A stretch of 64,000 nt of DNA from Quercus robur (GCF_932294415.1 NC_065536.1:30337354-30401353), one strand, 5' to 3'. Numbered from the stretch's first letter, positions 1 to 15,293 are shown. The notes: generated by a model from the letters alone, not told the origin. Program-made: numbers and translations.

Positions 1-375
1 AGAAAAGGCAATTATTTAAATTACGAAACAGGGATGCATGATGCCTCTTGAAACTTATCTTAGAGGCTGACAGACTCTGGAACACGCAAGCTGAACCCAT
101 ATATAGACTCGCATGCGCGCTGTATATCCTCAGTTTGGCATAGCATTTCGAAACTGCAATTTTAAAAAATATAAAACTTTTTTTAAAGGTAAAACATAAG
201 TTTTTATAATTTTTATTTTCATGTATAACTTATTCAACAGCTCATTTTTAAAAAAACTGATAAATAAGTTATAACAGTATGTATCTTTAGCTACAAATTT
301 TTGTAAAATGTTGTTGTTAAGTGTACAAATTTTTTAATAAAAATTTAATTAATTATTGAAAAAAAATTTCGTAAT

Positions 376-413
<38 letters not shown>

Positions 414-1710
414 TGGAAGTTGAAGGAGAGGCCGTAATTGAATAAATTTAAAATTTAGAGAATTAAATTAAATGAAAGTAAAGTTAGACAATTGAAATAA
501 ATTTTGGTCAAATTTTGAGGATGTACTTTGCATTTTTTCCTGTTATTTATATAATATTACTTGTATTTTCCTTTCCTAGCCATGTATTCTTTTATTTTTT
601 TTATTTTTTTAGAAAGTGAAATAAGAAATAATCTAGTCTTTCTTTTCAAAGAACAACAATAAGGAAATTTTCCATTTATCTTAAAGTCATCTAAACCTTC
701 TTCTTTTGTTTATTTACGCTCAACTTTTTTTTTTTTAATTCTTCTTATGCATTGAAGATGAGATTCAAGAATTTTACTGTGAATATATAATATGTTATAA
801 TTATATAGTTGTTTTCTTTCACTCATATAATTATCTAATTTAATTCATTAATCCAAATAATGAATATAAAGATGTGAATATCTATTCAATTAACCAGTTT
901 AAAAATATAAAATCTAAAACCATATTAATTTTTAGAAACATTATTTCAAACATTTTTCCAATCAGATTTGAAAATGCAAGCTGAACCCATCCATTTAATT
1001 TATTGTACTCTTTTATTAATATTTTTTATTTTATTGTACTTAGGTAGACTTTACCTATCAATATCATTACTCAATATTAAAATCTAAAATACTATATAAT
1101 CACATTTAAACATTAATTTTGAATGTTGTAAGCACTATATTTAATCAAAACATAACTTGACCAATGTTAATAATTCGATTTATATAAATTTTTATTGAAC
1201 ACTGTGTTTACAGAGTCCATAAAAAGGGTATAATATACTAAACCAACAAACAACATCCAACCTATATATTTATCAGAATCTATGAAAATGGTTGTTTACG
1301 TATACCCCTACGATGACTTACCACCATTTTTAATGAATTATTCAAGAGTTAAACCTAGAAGTTATTTAATCAAGATTCAAATCATAAGATTTTCATGGAT
1401 GAATATATTCAAATCAATAAAAAAAGCAGCCCACTTACATAGAGATAATGATTTTTTCAATTAGTGGAAACCCAAAACGGTTAAACATTCTAGGGACAAA
1501 GCCTAATTCAACAAGTATACTATTGATTAACCGTTGCTGCCGTACATACATTACTTGCACTACTTCCCGTGCATATAGTTAAACTAGGTACTCGAGCTCC
1601 TTACTTTTGGTAGCAACTGTAAACTCTTACCTTGTGTCTTCAATATTACTTGTTACTATAAGTCAATCTACTGACCGCAAACTATTCTCTTAGTTACCCC
1701 TAGGCATCTT
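1..1710. other. AT-rich intergenic DNA, no gene recognised
   Basis: I see no coding region with recognisable protein similarity here. The stretch is AT-rich, with a 30-nt T-run at 377-406. A short phrase (gcaagctgaacccat) occurs twice, near 87 and 976. Short open frames in this region lack codon structure or family resemblance. Confidence 0.6.
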
Positions 1711-1949
1711 AAAGATTTGATATAGTTTATGGAGAATGTTAACCAGCACCGCTTGGTGCTGGTTAAGGCAGAAAAAAATAAAAAATATTTGTCAGAAAAA
1801 GTAATAAATATCCTAAAATAGTACCTGTAAACTGAAAAAGTAACATAAATTGAGAACGAAAACACAATTTTTTTCATAAAAGGTGTGCTTAATAGGCACC
1901 GTGCGGTACCCGTTAACACAACCCATAGTTTATATAGTTTCAAGTTTTT
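1711..1949. mobile_element. Fold-back MITE-like element
   Basis: Two inverted arms, about 1711-1766 and 1888-1949, match across roughly 50 bp at about 70 percent; the shared core reads TATGG, then GTTAAC, then a CACC/GGTG block. The left arm contains a perfect 12-bp hairpin at 1739-1766 (TTAACCAGCACC, loop gctt, complement). The 120-bp centre is AT-rich and non-coding. This fits a non-autonomous DNA transposon. Superfamily and exact ends are uncertain because I see no convincing target-site duplication. Confidence 0.55.
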
Positions 1950-3282
1950 GATCACATGTATAGATACAAAATAGAAGTATTTTCTTTTGAAAGCTCTCTT
2001 TTGTACCCACGAGATGGAGTTAGGAAGAAATGGAAAATAAGATATGTTTAGCTCTAATATAGCCTCCTTTCTTACCTATAAATGTCTTGCATAAGGTGCT
2101 TTATATAGGCATACAAGGTAGGGTTAAATATGAGACCAAACCATTTTTCTAATAAAAATCAAATTTTTTCATGCAGCAATTTTGCTCGACCAAAGTTTAT
2201 TCTCGCTCGAGCAAGAATATTCTCAGATTTAGCATAATTGTGTCATCTTCAAATGATTCCATCTCATTTATTTCAAATCTAAAGTAAGTCAAATTTGTGA
2301 TTGTTTTGAAACCTCAAATGTATAATTTCCAATGATGAGTTTTACTAAGAAATTTATTTTGGTGGAAAAAATAATATGGGCAAAGGAGTATTAACTCTTT
2401 ATTTAGAGCATATAGAAATTTTGTTGTCATAGAATAATTTTTGACCTAGACTTAACTCAACCCACTTTTACAACGATAAAATACACTAATTATAAACTTG
2501 AAATCTGTTAACACTAAAAAAACCTAAGCTAACTCCATGGATAAGAATGAGTGAAAGAATATAATGGTGGGATAGATTTAAAGTAAATCTTAGACTTTTG
2601 TAAACATTATTAGTATTAAGAAAATTTAAGTAACTAACTTATTTAGTCACATTTCAAGACGTAAAACCCAAACTCATTCAAAATCCTACCAGGTTTAGTC
2701 ATGCACGGGAAATATATAAGAAGGATGTCTAATGTCCATCGGGTTTTAGAAGCGAAAAGACATTTGGAATTTTTTTTAAAGTTCTTTGTAGTTGAACTAC
2801 GTACGACGCCACAGAGTAGAAGACCAAATTTGGAAACAGTAGAAAACTCAATTTGGAAACAGTATCAATGACGCCCCTTTTCAATATAGAGCTAAAAGAG
2901 AGGTAAAGGGAAGGTACAAATTTTAGGTACTTGAAAGGAGCTATTATCGAGGAGAACCATGAGAGGTTCCTTTCGGGACAAGAAAGAGGAAGCAGGAAAA
3001 AGCTTATTACTGACTTCCTAACTTTTATTATATCATTCACACCGTTTAGAAACTATTTATTTAGTTAAAATTAAAAATATTTTGCTAAAAATACTATAAA
3101 TAAAATTAAAAAGAAGTTGAAATGATATTGTAAAACTCATAAATAGTACTACAAAATAAAATAAAACCTTTGACAAGTAATAAAAATAAGCTAAAAAAAA
3201 AAAAAAAACCATTTACTTTTTCAGCTTTTCTCAAAAGCAACTTGATTCTCTTCCAAGCCAAGGGTTACTACTTACTACTTGC
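1950..3282. other. AT-rich intergenic DNA upstream of the KNATM-like gene
   Basis: No gene is recognised. A near-palindrome built on GCTCGAGC lies near 2200-2217. The interval would contain the distal promoter of the gene starting at 3362, but no further element can be assigned by eye. Confidence 0.5.
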
Positions 3283-3290
3283 TATAAAAT
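3283..3290 (+). promoter_or_regulatory. KNATM: Putative TATA box of the KNATM-like gene
   Basis: TATAAAAT lies 72 bp upstream of the ATG at 3362, a normal plant distance that would place transcription start near 3315. This is a sequence match only. Confidence 0.5.
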
Positions 3291-3361
3291 TAACCTCATT
3301 TGGGAAAGGGAGTGAGTGAGAAATAGAAAGGTGGATCAAAGACTTAGCCAAAAGAAAAAAG

Positions 3362-6805
<3,444 letters not shown>

Positions 6806-7192
6806 GATATAACCCATAGGCCAAATTTGGTAGGCAGTAATCAGTTGGCTATCTCCAAAGGATCAGATAATCAATATCTCCTACAAACAATTTATGTGGT
6901 TAGAGCTCTTTGTTTGGTAATTAGCTACCTTTTATTGTTAGTTGTTTTATATAAGAACCTGTTAAATCCGTATGTTTTTGAATTAATATCCGGATTAAGA
7001 TCTTCTAAAGTTCTCAAGTTACTCTATCACATAGAATTCTTTCAATTTCATCAACTTTTTGATAATAAATTATCTAGATTATGTTATGTCATCATTGAAC
7101 TCACAAAACCCCTTAAAATAATAGCATTTGGAGTACAAACCAATTTTCTGGTTGCTCACACTAAGTTTATGCTATTCAAGACAAGACTTCTC
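6806..7192. other. 3' flank of the KNATM-like gene, no other gene
   Basis: This stretch probably holds the 3' UTR and polyadenylation region. An open frame across 6827-7228 has no ATG at its start, no family resemblance, and ends inside the downstream repeat, so I do not call it. Confidence 0.5.
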
Positions 7193-7815
7193 CCTAAAAG
7201 GATCGAGCTCGGTCACTGCTTAACTTAATAGGACTTAAATGCACAATTCAATCACGACTTCAGGAACAAAATAGATATTCTTATTGATAATATTAATATT
7301 ACGGATACAAAGTCAATTGGATTATAGAAGTACAAAGCCTAAATTGATAAGCCTATTGATTAGATTACAAGAGTCTACTCCTAAATAGAGTTCATGCGAG
7401 GTGATAATGCACTTTAAAGCATGAAGATAACCTTTCAATTTATCGGGAATGTTTCTGGGTTGGTAGACGATGTGTGCCAGCCAGCCTAGCCTTGAATGAA
7501 AAAACAATTCACTATTTATACTTTACCCTTGTAAGTTACCGCATATACCAGTCGCAATAAGATTGCACATTTTCCCATGTTTACTGGTTAAGAAATAACC
7601 ACTTGCGTATAACTATTAATACCCATGGGTTATTCAGGTGCCTTCATTCAAGTGATTCTACGATCTCTCTATGGCTCTAGACTAACAAATAATTGGCTTA
7701 ATAACTAATAATATGATGCCACTTATATTCTCTTAAAGGCTTCATTTTATTGGTAGTTATCAATCAATTTAATAACATATTAAAGGTGTGTGTATATATA
7801 TATTAAACTTGCTAT

Positions 7816-10747
7816 TTCATTGAAATTCTAGAGGCCATTCAACCTAGAGTGACTCAATCAATGAATTCCATGCTGGTGAAGGAATTCCAGGCAGGTGAAG
7901 TGCACAAAGCCCTAAAACAGATGTATCCTTTAAAAGCCCCAGGTCCGAATGGTATGCCCCCTCTTTTTTTTTCAAAAATTCTGGTCTACTGTAGGTGGTG
8001 TAGTAACTAAGACAATATTGGATTTCCTAAATTTAGGCATTACCTCGCCAAAATTTAATGAAACCCATATTGTTTTGGTTCCTAAAACTGACTCACCTAA
8101 AAGAGTAACTGAGTATAGACCAATCAGTCTCTGTAATGTTATTTACAAACTGGCATCTAAAACTCTAGCCAACAGACTTAAAAAAATCCTCCCATCTATT
8201 ATCAGTGATACCCAGAGTGCTTTTGTGAATGGTAGATTGATTACTGATAATGTTTTAGTAGCTTTTGAGGCAATGCACCTGATTAATTTGAAGAAATCAG
8301 GAACTAAAGGTGAGATGGCTCTCAAACTAGACATGAGTAAGGCATATGACAGGGTGGAATGGGCATGCCTAGAGAAGATAATGGAGAAATTGGGGTTTCA
8401 TTCAAGATGGAGGAGCCTGATGATGCAATGCATCTCTTCAGTCACTTATGCTGTACGTGTCAATAGTAAACCTAGTGGCCATATTATTCCTTCTAGAGGA
8501 CTCCGCCAAGGTGATCCACTCTCCCCATATTTATTTTTGATTTGTGCAGAAGGCCTTTCTGCATTAATTGAAAAAGCTACAGCTGATGGTTTGTTGGAAG
8601 GTGTATCTGTGTGTAGGGGTGGCCCTTGTCTATCTCATTTATTTTTTGCAGATGATAGTTTAATTTTCTGCAAAGCCACTATTGAAGAATGTGAAGCCCT
8701 TCAGAAAGTATTGAGAACGTATGAGCAAGCTTCTGGCTAACAGCTGAACCGTGCCAAAACTTCTTTATTTTTCAGTCCTAACACAGTAAAGGAGATCCAG
8801 GAAGAGATTAAAGTGCGATTTGGTGCTCAAGTCATTCGGCAACATGAGAAGTATTTGGGCCTCCCTTCTTTGGTAGGAAGAAATAAGAAGAATACTTTCA
8901 AGGAAGTCAAAACAAAACTGGCCAAAAAGTTGGCTGGTTGGAAGGAAAAGCTATTGTCTAAAGCTGGGAAGGAAGTTTTGATAAAAGTGGTAGCCCAAGC
9001 TATTCCGATGTATTCTATCTGCTTTAAAACTCCTGATTCCCTTTGTGATGAGATGACAAGTATTATTAGGAATTTTTGGTGGGGGCAATGTAAGGAGGAG
9101 AGGAAAATGGCATGGATCAGTTGGGAGAAACTTTGTGCTCCAAAGGCTTGTGGGGGAATGGGGTTCAAGCAATTGAAGCAGTTTAATTTGGCCATGTTGG
9201 CTAAACAAGGGTGGCGGCTCCAGGCTAGGAATGACTCCTTATTATATAGGGTTTTTAAGGCCAAATATTTTCCAAGGTGTGAATTTGTAGATGCATGTCT
9301 TGGAAAAAATCCTTCATTTGCTTGGAGGAGTATTTTGGTGGCTCAAGCAATTGTCCGGAATGGCAAAAGGTGGCTGGTGGGGAACGGTCATAGCATAAGG
9401 ATTTGGAAGGATAAATGGGTGCCATCCCCCTCAACTTATAAGGTAGTTTCTCCTGTCTCAAGACTATTTGAGGACTCTCGGGTTGCAACCCTTATTGATG
9501 AAGCTTCTGGTGCATGGAATAATGAGTTGGTGCGGCAAATCTTCCTTCCTCATGAAGCTGACTTAATTTGTAGCATTGCTCTAAGTGCGAATTTGCCAGA
9601 GGATAAGGAAGTCTGGGCTTTAACGCACAACGAACTCTTTAGTGTTCATAGTGCATATAAGTTGGCCATGGAGATGAGCTTAATGGTACCGGTGGGTGGT
9701 GTGGCTGATGGTAGTCAGTTAAGAAGTTTTTGGAAGCATCTATGGAGTTACAATGTTCCACACAAGATCCGCCACTTCGCTTGGAGGGCTTGCAAAGATG
9801 TTTTACCCACGAAGGAGAATCTGGTCAGACGCAAAGTGCTGTTGGACAGTGTTTGTGATGAATGTCACGTGGAGGAAGAGTCTTCAGCCCATCTGTTCTG
9901 GCGGTGTCAACGTGCTACTAAAATATGGCACAATTCCGCTTTGTTTCAAGGCTTTGGGAGTTTCCATTTTGGGTCGTTCATGGACTCGCTCTGGTATGTG
10001 GTGATGATAGCTCAAGGGGATCATAGTAGGGTGGAAAAACTGATTGTGATAGCTTGGGCATTGTGGTCAAACTGGAATGAATGTAGAAATGGTGGTACGA
10101 AAAAGTCAAGTCAAACCTTAGTGCATGATGCGTTGGAGTATTTATGTGCTTATCAGGCTTGTATACAGGTCACGGGTTCGAAGCAGCCAGCTGGGACAGC
10201 AGTGTGGATGCCTCCCTCTCTTGCTCGGTACAAAATAAATGTGGATGGGGCTGTGTTTAAAGAGCAGAAATTGGCAGGGGTGGGGATTATAATTCGAGAT
10301 GATGTAGGTCAATTGATTGGTGCCTGTAGTAAAAAAATTGATGCTCCTCTAGGTGCCATTGAGGTTGAAGCTAAGGCGGTTGAGATGGGTCTTCAATTTG
10401 CCAAAGACATGTCTATCCAGGACTTCACGCTAGAGACTGATTCTTTGTCACTGGTTAATGCTCTAAGGGACTCTTCTCCTCCTCCTTTATCTGTAGCTAC
10501 TCTGGTCTATAGTTCCATAAGTGTTGCTCATAGTTTCCGTAGTGTGAACTTTGCCCATGTTGGTCGAAAGGGCAATAGGCCAGCACATTTACTAGCTAGA
10601 CATGCTTTAGGCATTATTGATTTTTCTGTTTGGGTTGAAGAGACTCCTTGTTTCCTTGAACAAGCTCTCAATCAGGATGTATTTGTCAATTCTTCTGATT
10701 AATAAAGTTTTAGCCATATTTCACATCAAAAAAAAAAAAAAAAAAAA
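7816..10747 (+). mobile_element. 5'-truncated L1-clade LINE with poly(A) tail
   Basis: The element starts abruptly inside the reverse transcriptase region and runs to a poly(A) tail (about 10728-10747), which is preceded by an aataaa signal near 10700. Typical 5' truncation from incomplete reverse transcription explains the missing ORF1 and endonuclease. It sits at the boundary between units U1 and U2 of the tandem array. No clear target-site duplication was found. The C-terminal RNase H domain marks the plant L1-type group. Confidence 0.9.
7826..10702 (+). pseudogene. LINE ORF2 remnant: reverse transcriptase, zinc-binding domain, RNase H
   Basis: The product would copy LINE RNA at the target site. 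Domains in order: RT fingers (YRPISLCNVIYKLASK near 8115), palm motif A (KLDMSKAYDRVEW near 8325), motif B (GLRQGDPLSPYLF near 8500), catalytic FADD (near 8650), thumb (KYLGLPSLVGR near 8850), a zf-RVT domain (FWKHLWSYNVPHKIRHFAWR near 9730, with Cys/His further on), and an RVT_3-type RNase H (INVDGAVF near 10240, ETDSLSLVNAL near 10435). A frameshift sits near 7945, and a single TAA at 8738-8740 replaces the Gln of the usual SGQQLN. From there the frame is open to 10702. With N-terminal loss, the copy is dead but fairly young. Confidence 0.9.
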
Positions 10748-11385
10748 CATGTGCCATTATTTATTATTTATTAGTCTAACAAATGAATTTAAAAAAAAAA
10801 ATCATTTTAAAAGGATTGAGCTCGGTCACTACTTAACTTAATAGGACTTAAATGCTCAATTCAACCACGAATTAAGGAAAAAAAAGAAGAAGATATTCTT
10901 ATTGATAATATTAAATGTTACAGATCGATACAATGTCAACTGGATTATAGAAGTACAAAGCCTAAATCGATAAGCCTATTGATTAGATTACAAGAGTCTA
11001 CTCCTAGATAGAGTTCATATGAGGCGATGTCTCGCACGTTAAAGCAGGAAGATAATTGTCCGGGAATATATCTGGGTTGTTAGATGATTTGTGATTGCCT
11101 TGAATGAAAAAACAATTCACTATTTTATTTATACTTTCACCCTTGATTGTTACTGCATATACCTGTTGCAATAAGATTGCCCATTTTTCCATGTTTGTTG
11201 GTTAAGAAATAACCGCTTGCATATAACTATTAATGCCCATGGGTTAATCACATCCTTCATTTAAGTGACTTTGCAATCTCTTTGTGGCTCTAAACTAACT
11301 AATAATTAGCTTAATAACTAATAATATGACGCCACTTGTATTCTCTTTAAGGCTTCATTTTGTTGGTAGTTATCATTTAGTTTAA

Positions 11386-11657
11386 TCTATACTATTTATA
11401 AGAGGATTTCTTTCTTTAGTCTGAACTTTTATTTGGTTCAGAAATACCCTTATATCTTAAGTTTAACAGGAAAAAACTTGAAGATAACTTGGTAAAAATA
11501 TGTCTCTAATTTCATTTAAAATACCTATAAAATTGAACACTCACTTATTATTCCATGTTTTCAAAACAAATTTATCTAAAAAAATAAAAAAAAATTATGA
11601 CACTAAATCCAAAAAAAAAGTCATATTATACATGTAAAGCGCGTGGAACGAGGCTAG
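11386..11657 (+). mobile_element. Short non-autonomous Helitron (272 bp) in unit U2
   Basis: It begins TCTATACTATTTATAAGAGG and ends GAGGCTAG, the 5' TC and 3' CTRR signature. Compared with unit U1, it sits exactly between A and T of tttaa/taacata, the Helitron target rule. The subterminal hairpin is weak (GCGT..ACG). It has no coding capacity. Confidence 0.75.
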
Positions 11658-12015
11658 TAACATATATATATATATATATATATAACTTGGAATAAACATG
11701 TGCCTTTATTTAATATTTATCGGTCCAATAAAAGAATTCATTTAAAAAGGAATGAGTTCAATCACTGCTTAATTTAATAGGACTTAAACGCACAATTCAA
11801 CCACGAATTAAGGAACAAAATAGATATTCTTATTGATAATATTAAATATTACAAATACAAAGTCAATTGGATTATAGAAGTACAAAGCCTAAATTAATAA
11901 GCCTATTGATTAGATTACAAAAGTCTACTCCTAGATAGAGTTCACTTGAGGCGAGGACGCATTTCAAAGCATGAAGATAATCGTCCGATTGATCGAAAAT
12001 GTCTTTGGGTCATTA

Positions 12016-12889
12016 GAGCATCCACATTGGTGAAGTCATAATTTTAGCTATTTAACTTTACCAAAAGCTACTTTATTTATTTTACATTCTCACTCATCAT
12101 CAGTGATTTTATTTTAACTTTCAATTCAATAAAATAACATAAACAATACATTAAAATAATATACTCACTGCAATAAAATAATATATATACTTTAATAAAC
12201 AACAATCACAACCACATTTATCAAAAAAAAAAAAAAAATCACAACCATTGATCAGCCACCACCACAACCACCAAAATCAGCCCACAACTACCCAAAAAAA
12301 TAAACCCACAACCACAAAAAGTAAAACCCACGGCAACCCACACCCACAACATGACCACAATGCCAATGACCCACCACACAAACCCCATGGCAAGACCCAC
12401 GAACACCATGGCACAAACCCACACCCACGGCATGACTCGAAACCGATGACTTACCATACCCATGGCATGGCCACAATGCCGATGACCCACCACACCCACA
12501 CCCATGGCATGACCTACCACACCCACACGACAAAAGAAGAGACCCTCACACAGCAGAGGAAAAATTGAGAGAGAGAGAGAGAGAGAGAGTAGAGAAAATG
12601 AGAGAGACGGATGAACAGAGATGAAAGAAAAGGAAAAGATAAAAAAAAAAAAGAAATCAATAAAATAATTAAAGTAGTGTGAACGCAGAATAAAAAAATT
12701 GTTTTTTATTTTTATTTTTTTATTTTTTTTATATACCTTTGAGCTATCGTGCAGAGTCATCTTTAACTGTGCACTGTAACAAAGAAACCAAAAAAATTTG
12801 GCTATAGCTCCACCAGTGGACCTCATTTTTATATTTAATACTGCAAAAAATAGTAATATAACTTTTTAGCACTACCAATACTAGTACTC
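12016..12889. mobile_element. Harbinger-type MITE (874 bp) in unit U3
   Basis: The ends are GAGCATCCACATTGG and the inverted CCAATACTAGTACTC. It is flanked by TTA on both sides (12013-12015 and 12890-12892), the 3-bp duplication of PIF/Harbinger elements. The uninterrupted target in unit U1 confirms the ends. The interior holds a GC-richer minisatellite and a GA microsatellite (about 12566-12590). No transposase is present. Confidence 0.75.
12240..12535. repeat. His/Pro/Thr-coding minisatellite inside the MITE
   Basis: Variants of the words catgaccacaatgcc, gacccaccacaccca and acccatggcatgac recur imperfectly through the stretch. All frames stay partly open because the repeat is C/A-rich; the His-rich translation (HHTHTHGMTYHTH) resembles no protein family I know. 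I treat it as a repeat and not as a gene. Confidence 0.65.
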
Positions 12890-13079
12890 TTAGACTATGT
12901 GTGCTTGCCTTGAATGAAAAAACAACTCACAATTTATACTTTCACCCTTAACTGTTACCGCATGTACTTGTTGCAATAAGATTGCCCATTTTTCCATGTT
13001 TGCTGGTTAAGAAATAACTGCTTGCATATCACTATTAATGCCCATAGGTTATTCACCTGCCCCTTCATTTAAGTGACCT

Positions 13080-13113
<34 letters not shown>

Positions 13114-13339
13114 ATTTTTTATGAGTGACTTTGCTTTCTCTCTATGGCTATGGCTTCATTTTATTGGTAGTTATCATTCAGTTTAATAACATATTAAAAA
13201 GGGGTCTATATATATATATATATATATATTAAACTTGCTATCAACATCTGCCATCGATCATTTATTATTTATCAGTCCAATAAATGAATTTTAATAAGAA
13301 TTTATTTAAAAAGTATTGAGCTCGATCACTGTTTAATTT

Positions 13340-13498
13340 TTTTTAGAGAGTTTCAATTTATGACGTTCGCTCTTAATGATGCTTTTTATCATCAGAGTAA
13401 GACACCAATCGGTTTTTAATGTAGGCCAGAATTGAATCTCAAATTTCTTATTCAACCTTCAAAGACTTAACCAGTTAAACTAACTGAAACTACTATTA
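13340..13498 (-). mobile_element. tRNA-derived SINE in unit U4
   Basis: Read on the minus strand it starts with a tRNA-like box A (TTAGTTTAACTGGTTAAG), then a box B region (GATTCAATTC), then a conserved body (ACCGATTGGTGTCTTA) and a poly(A) tail (T-run 13337-13344 on the plus strand). The flanks tgtttaattt and tgcttaactt are a diverged target duplication of about 10 bp. RNA polymerase III would have transcribed it. Confidence 0.75.
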
Positions 13499-13768
13499 TG
13501 CTTAACTTAATACAACTTAAATGCACAATTCAACCATGAATTAAGGAACAAAATAGATATTCTTATTAGTAATATTAAATATTAAAGATACAAAGTCAAC
13601 TAGATTATAGAAGTATAAAGCCTAAATTGATAAGCCTATTGATTAGATTACAAGAGTCTACTCCTAGATAGAAAAAAGATAAGAGTTCGTGCAGGACGAT
13701 GACACACTTTAGACGATGACCCACTATTAATTGACGCCACTTGTATTCTTTTAAGGGCTTCATTTTAA

Positions 13769-14526
13769 TACACAACCAGGATTCATACTTGGGGCCAAAG
13801 CTTAAAACCAAAATTTTTTTATAAAAGTAAAAACTAACATCTATTTCATATTCAACAAAATACTATTTATAAAATAAGTATTTCTTAAACATTTCATATT
13901 ATAAAACATATCAACAAAGTATAACATACAAAATAAATGTTTCTTATTTTGTGTGCGATTTTTGTTTAGTCCATATTTATTTATTTTTATTTTGGTTTTG
14001 TAGTTAAAAGGCATGAATTTTATTTATTTATTTATTTTCTTGTAGGTCAATATCATGATTTCAATTTTCAACAATCTTTCGGTCGAGCTTCTGTGTCCAA
14101 ACTGTTGTTTAAAACAGTAATCATTAAATCAAGATTTTTATTAGGTAGCCACAGTAGATTATATATGCCTAAACGTGATCGGAGTTCTAATTTTGAACAT
14201 GAACTTTCATCATATAATGTTGGCTTAAAAGAGAAAAGAATTGAAACGACCATAAAAGGAAAAACAAAACCAAAGGAATTAATACATTGATCAAAACCTT
14301 CACCAAACCAATCACAAATTCAGGATCACTACAAATCAACTTAATCGTTCATCAGTTGCAACCATAGGAAATTAAAAGAAAATACTAGAAAAAAGAAAAC
14401 AAAAAAGAAAACAAAAATCTTCATCAACTTTAAACTATAATCACCATGATCATACTACTAATTAAGCCAACATCAAGAACGTACATCAAAACCACTGAGT
14501 TATATAAAAAAAAAAAAAAAAAATCA
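13769..14526. other. Non-coding spacer, no feature recognised
   Basis: AT-rich DNA with no recognisable gene. An A-run at about 14504-14521 adjoins the SKP1-like pseudogene. The open frames near 14070-14290 show no family resemblance. Confidence 0.5.
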
Positions 14527-14978
14527 CTATTCAAAGGCCCAGGAGTTCTCCCTGAGGATTTCTGCCTCTTCTTCTGAAGTAAAATCATTCTTGATGTTGA
14601 ATGCTTTACGTATTTCGTTGGGTGTACTTTCCTTTAATCATGTTCGCAACCTTCTCGCACGATTTGTCCAGCAAGTTCTCAATATTGAGATAGTTTGCAG
14701 CCATGATGAGATGAAAGAGAAAGTCTTGATCAACATCAAGAAACTCAGCTTCATACTTCTTGAGTTTTTCCTTCTCTTCTTTCTTGTTGTCCTCCTCGTC
14801 TTTCATGTCCAAGTGGGTCTTGCACCACTCTTATCACCTTGGCTAGGGTTTTACCATCCAAGTTTGGCAAAGGGATAACGTTCTTGGCGCACCCATCATC
14901 CACCAAGTTCTTGATGGCTAAAGATTGAACGGCCACACGCTCTTCAACCTCGAATATTTCATTGTCTGAGCTCCTCAA
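14527..14978 (-). pseudogene. SKP1-like (ASK) pseudogene
   Basis: SKP1 links F-box proteins to cullin in SCF ubiquitin ligases. On the minus strand, family blocks appear in order: SSDNEIFEVEERVAVQS (near 14970), IKNLVDDGCAKNVIPLPN (near 14910), [20 protein letters not shown] (near 14750), [20 protein letters not shown] (near 14690) and the tail ENSWAFE with TAG at 14527-14529. The order and about 150-codon span match a full-length plant SKP1. The reading frame shifts twice, once after AKVIR (near 14840) and once after MIKGK (near 14635), and the expected initiator is TTG. There is no intron. A TATATATA at 15091-15098 lies upstream, so the copy may not be a processed one. It is not expected to give a working protein. 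Confidence 0.8.
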
Positions 14979-15293
14979 CGTATAAAGATAGAGAATCTAG
15001 ACGATTGTGTTGTATACCTATAAAGCTAGAGAGATTGCTAGCGTAGCTGGGTAGAGAATACAAAGGAAGAGCGGGGACAAGTATATATGCTATATATAGA
15101 GGGTTATGGAGTCCCATTGTGTCTATGATTACTACACAGATAGGGATTGTGGCAATGTCGGTGTATCAATTATATCAAGCCAACTCCGGGTTTATGTAGG
15201 CATTGAATAAGCGTTGACAAATATGCTCAAGGAATAGGAGGGGGAAATTTTTTTTGGTTATACTTCTATATACTTTTTATTTTGGAAAAAGTT

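Larger units (their letters stand above)
7193..13768. repeat. Tandem array of four units of about 670 bp
   Basis: Four related units lie head to tail: U1 7193-7815, U2 10748-11696, U3 11697-13244, U4 13245-13768. Shared landmarks in order are gagctcggtcactgcttaac, aataggacttaaatgcacaa, gattacaagagtctactcct, ccttgaatgaaaaaacaa and ggcttcattttattggtagt. Once the insertions (LINE between U1 and U2, Helitron in U2, MITE in U3, SINE in U4) are set aside, complete units are about 670 bp. The minus strand has a TATAAATA motif, so the unit could be an LTR or TRIM-type repeat. I cannot identify it and see no coding content. Confidence 0.8.

Noticed and set aside
2195-2220. Palindrome around GCTCGAGC as a regulatory operator
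   Set aside because: A short symmetric word in AT-rich intergenic DNA with no nearby gene or repeated partner; chance is sufficient.
6827-7228. 133-codon open frame downstream of the KNATM-like gene
   Set aside because: It starts at TTG, resembles no family, and its last residues come from the 670-bp repeat unit.
12248-12568. His-rich 106-codon frame as a metal-binding protein gene
   Set aside because: It lies within a MITE, is made of an imperfect minisatellite and has equally open frames on the other strand.
7193-13768. The 670-bp units as certain LTRs
   Set aside because: There is a TATA-like motif, but no primer site, polypurine tract or consistent TG/CA ends could be confirmed, so identity is left open.
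14093-14290. Lys-rich 65-codon frame
   Set aside because: No family resemblance, AT-rich spacer, and an overlapping frame on the opposite strand of similar length.
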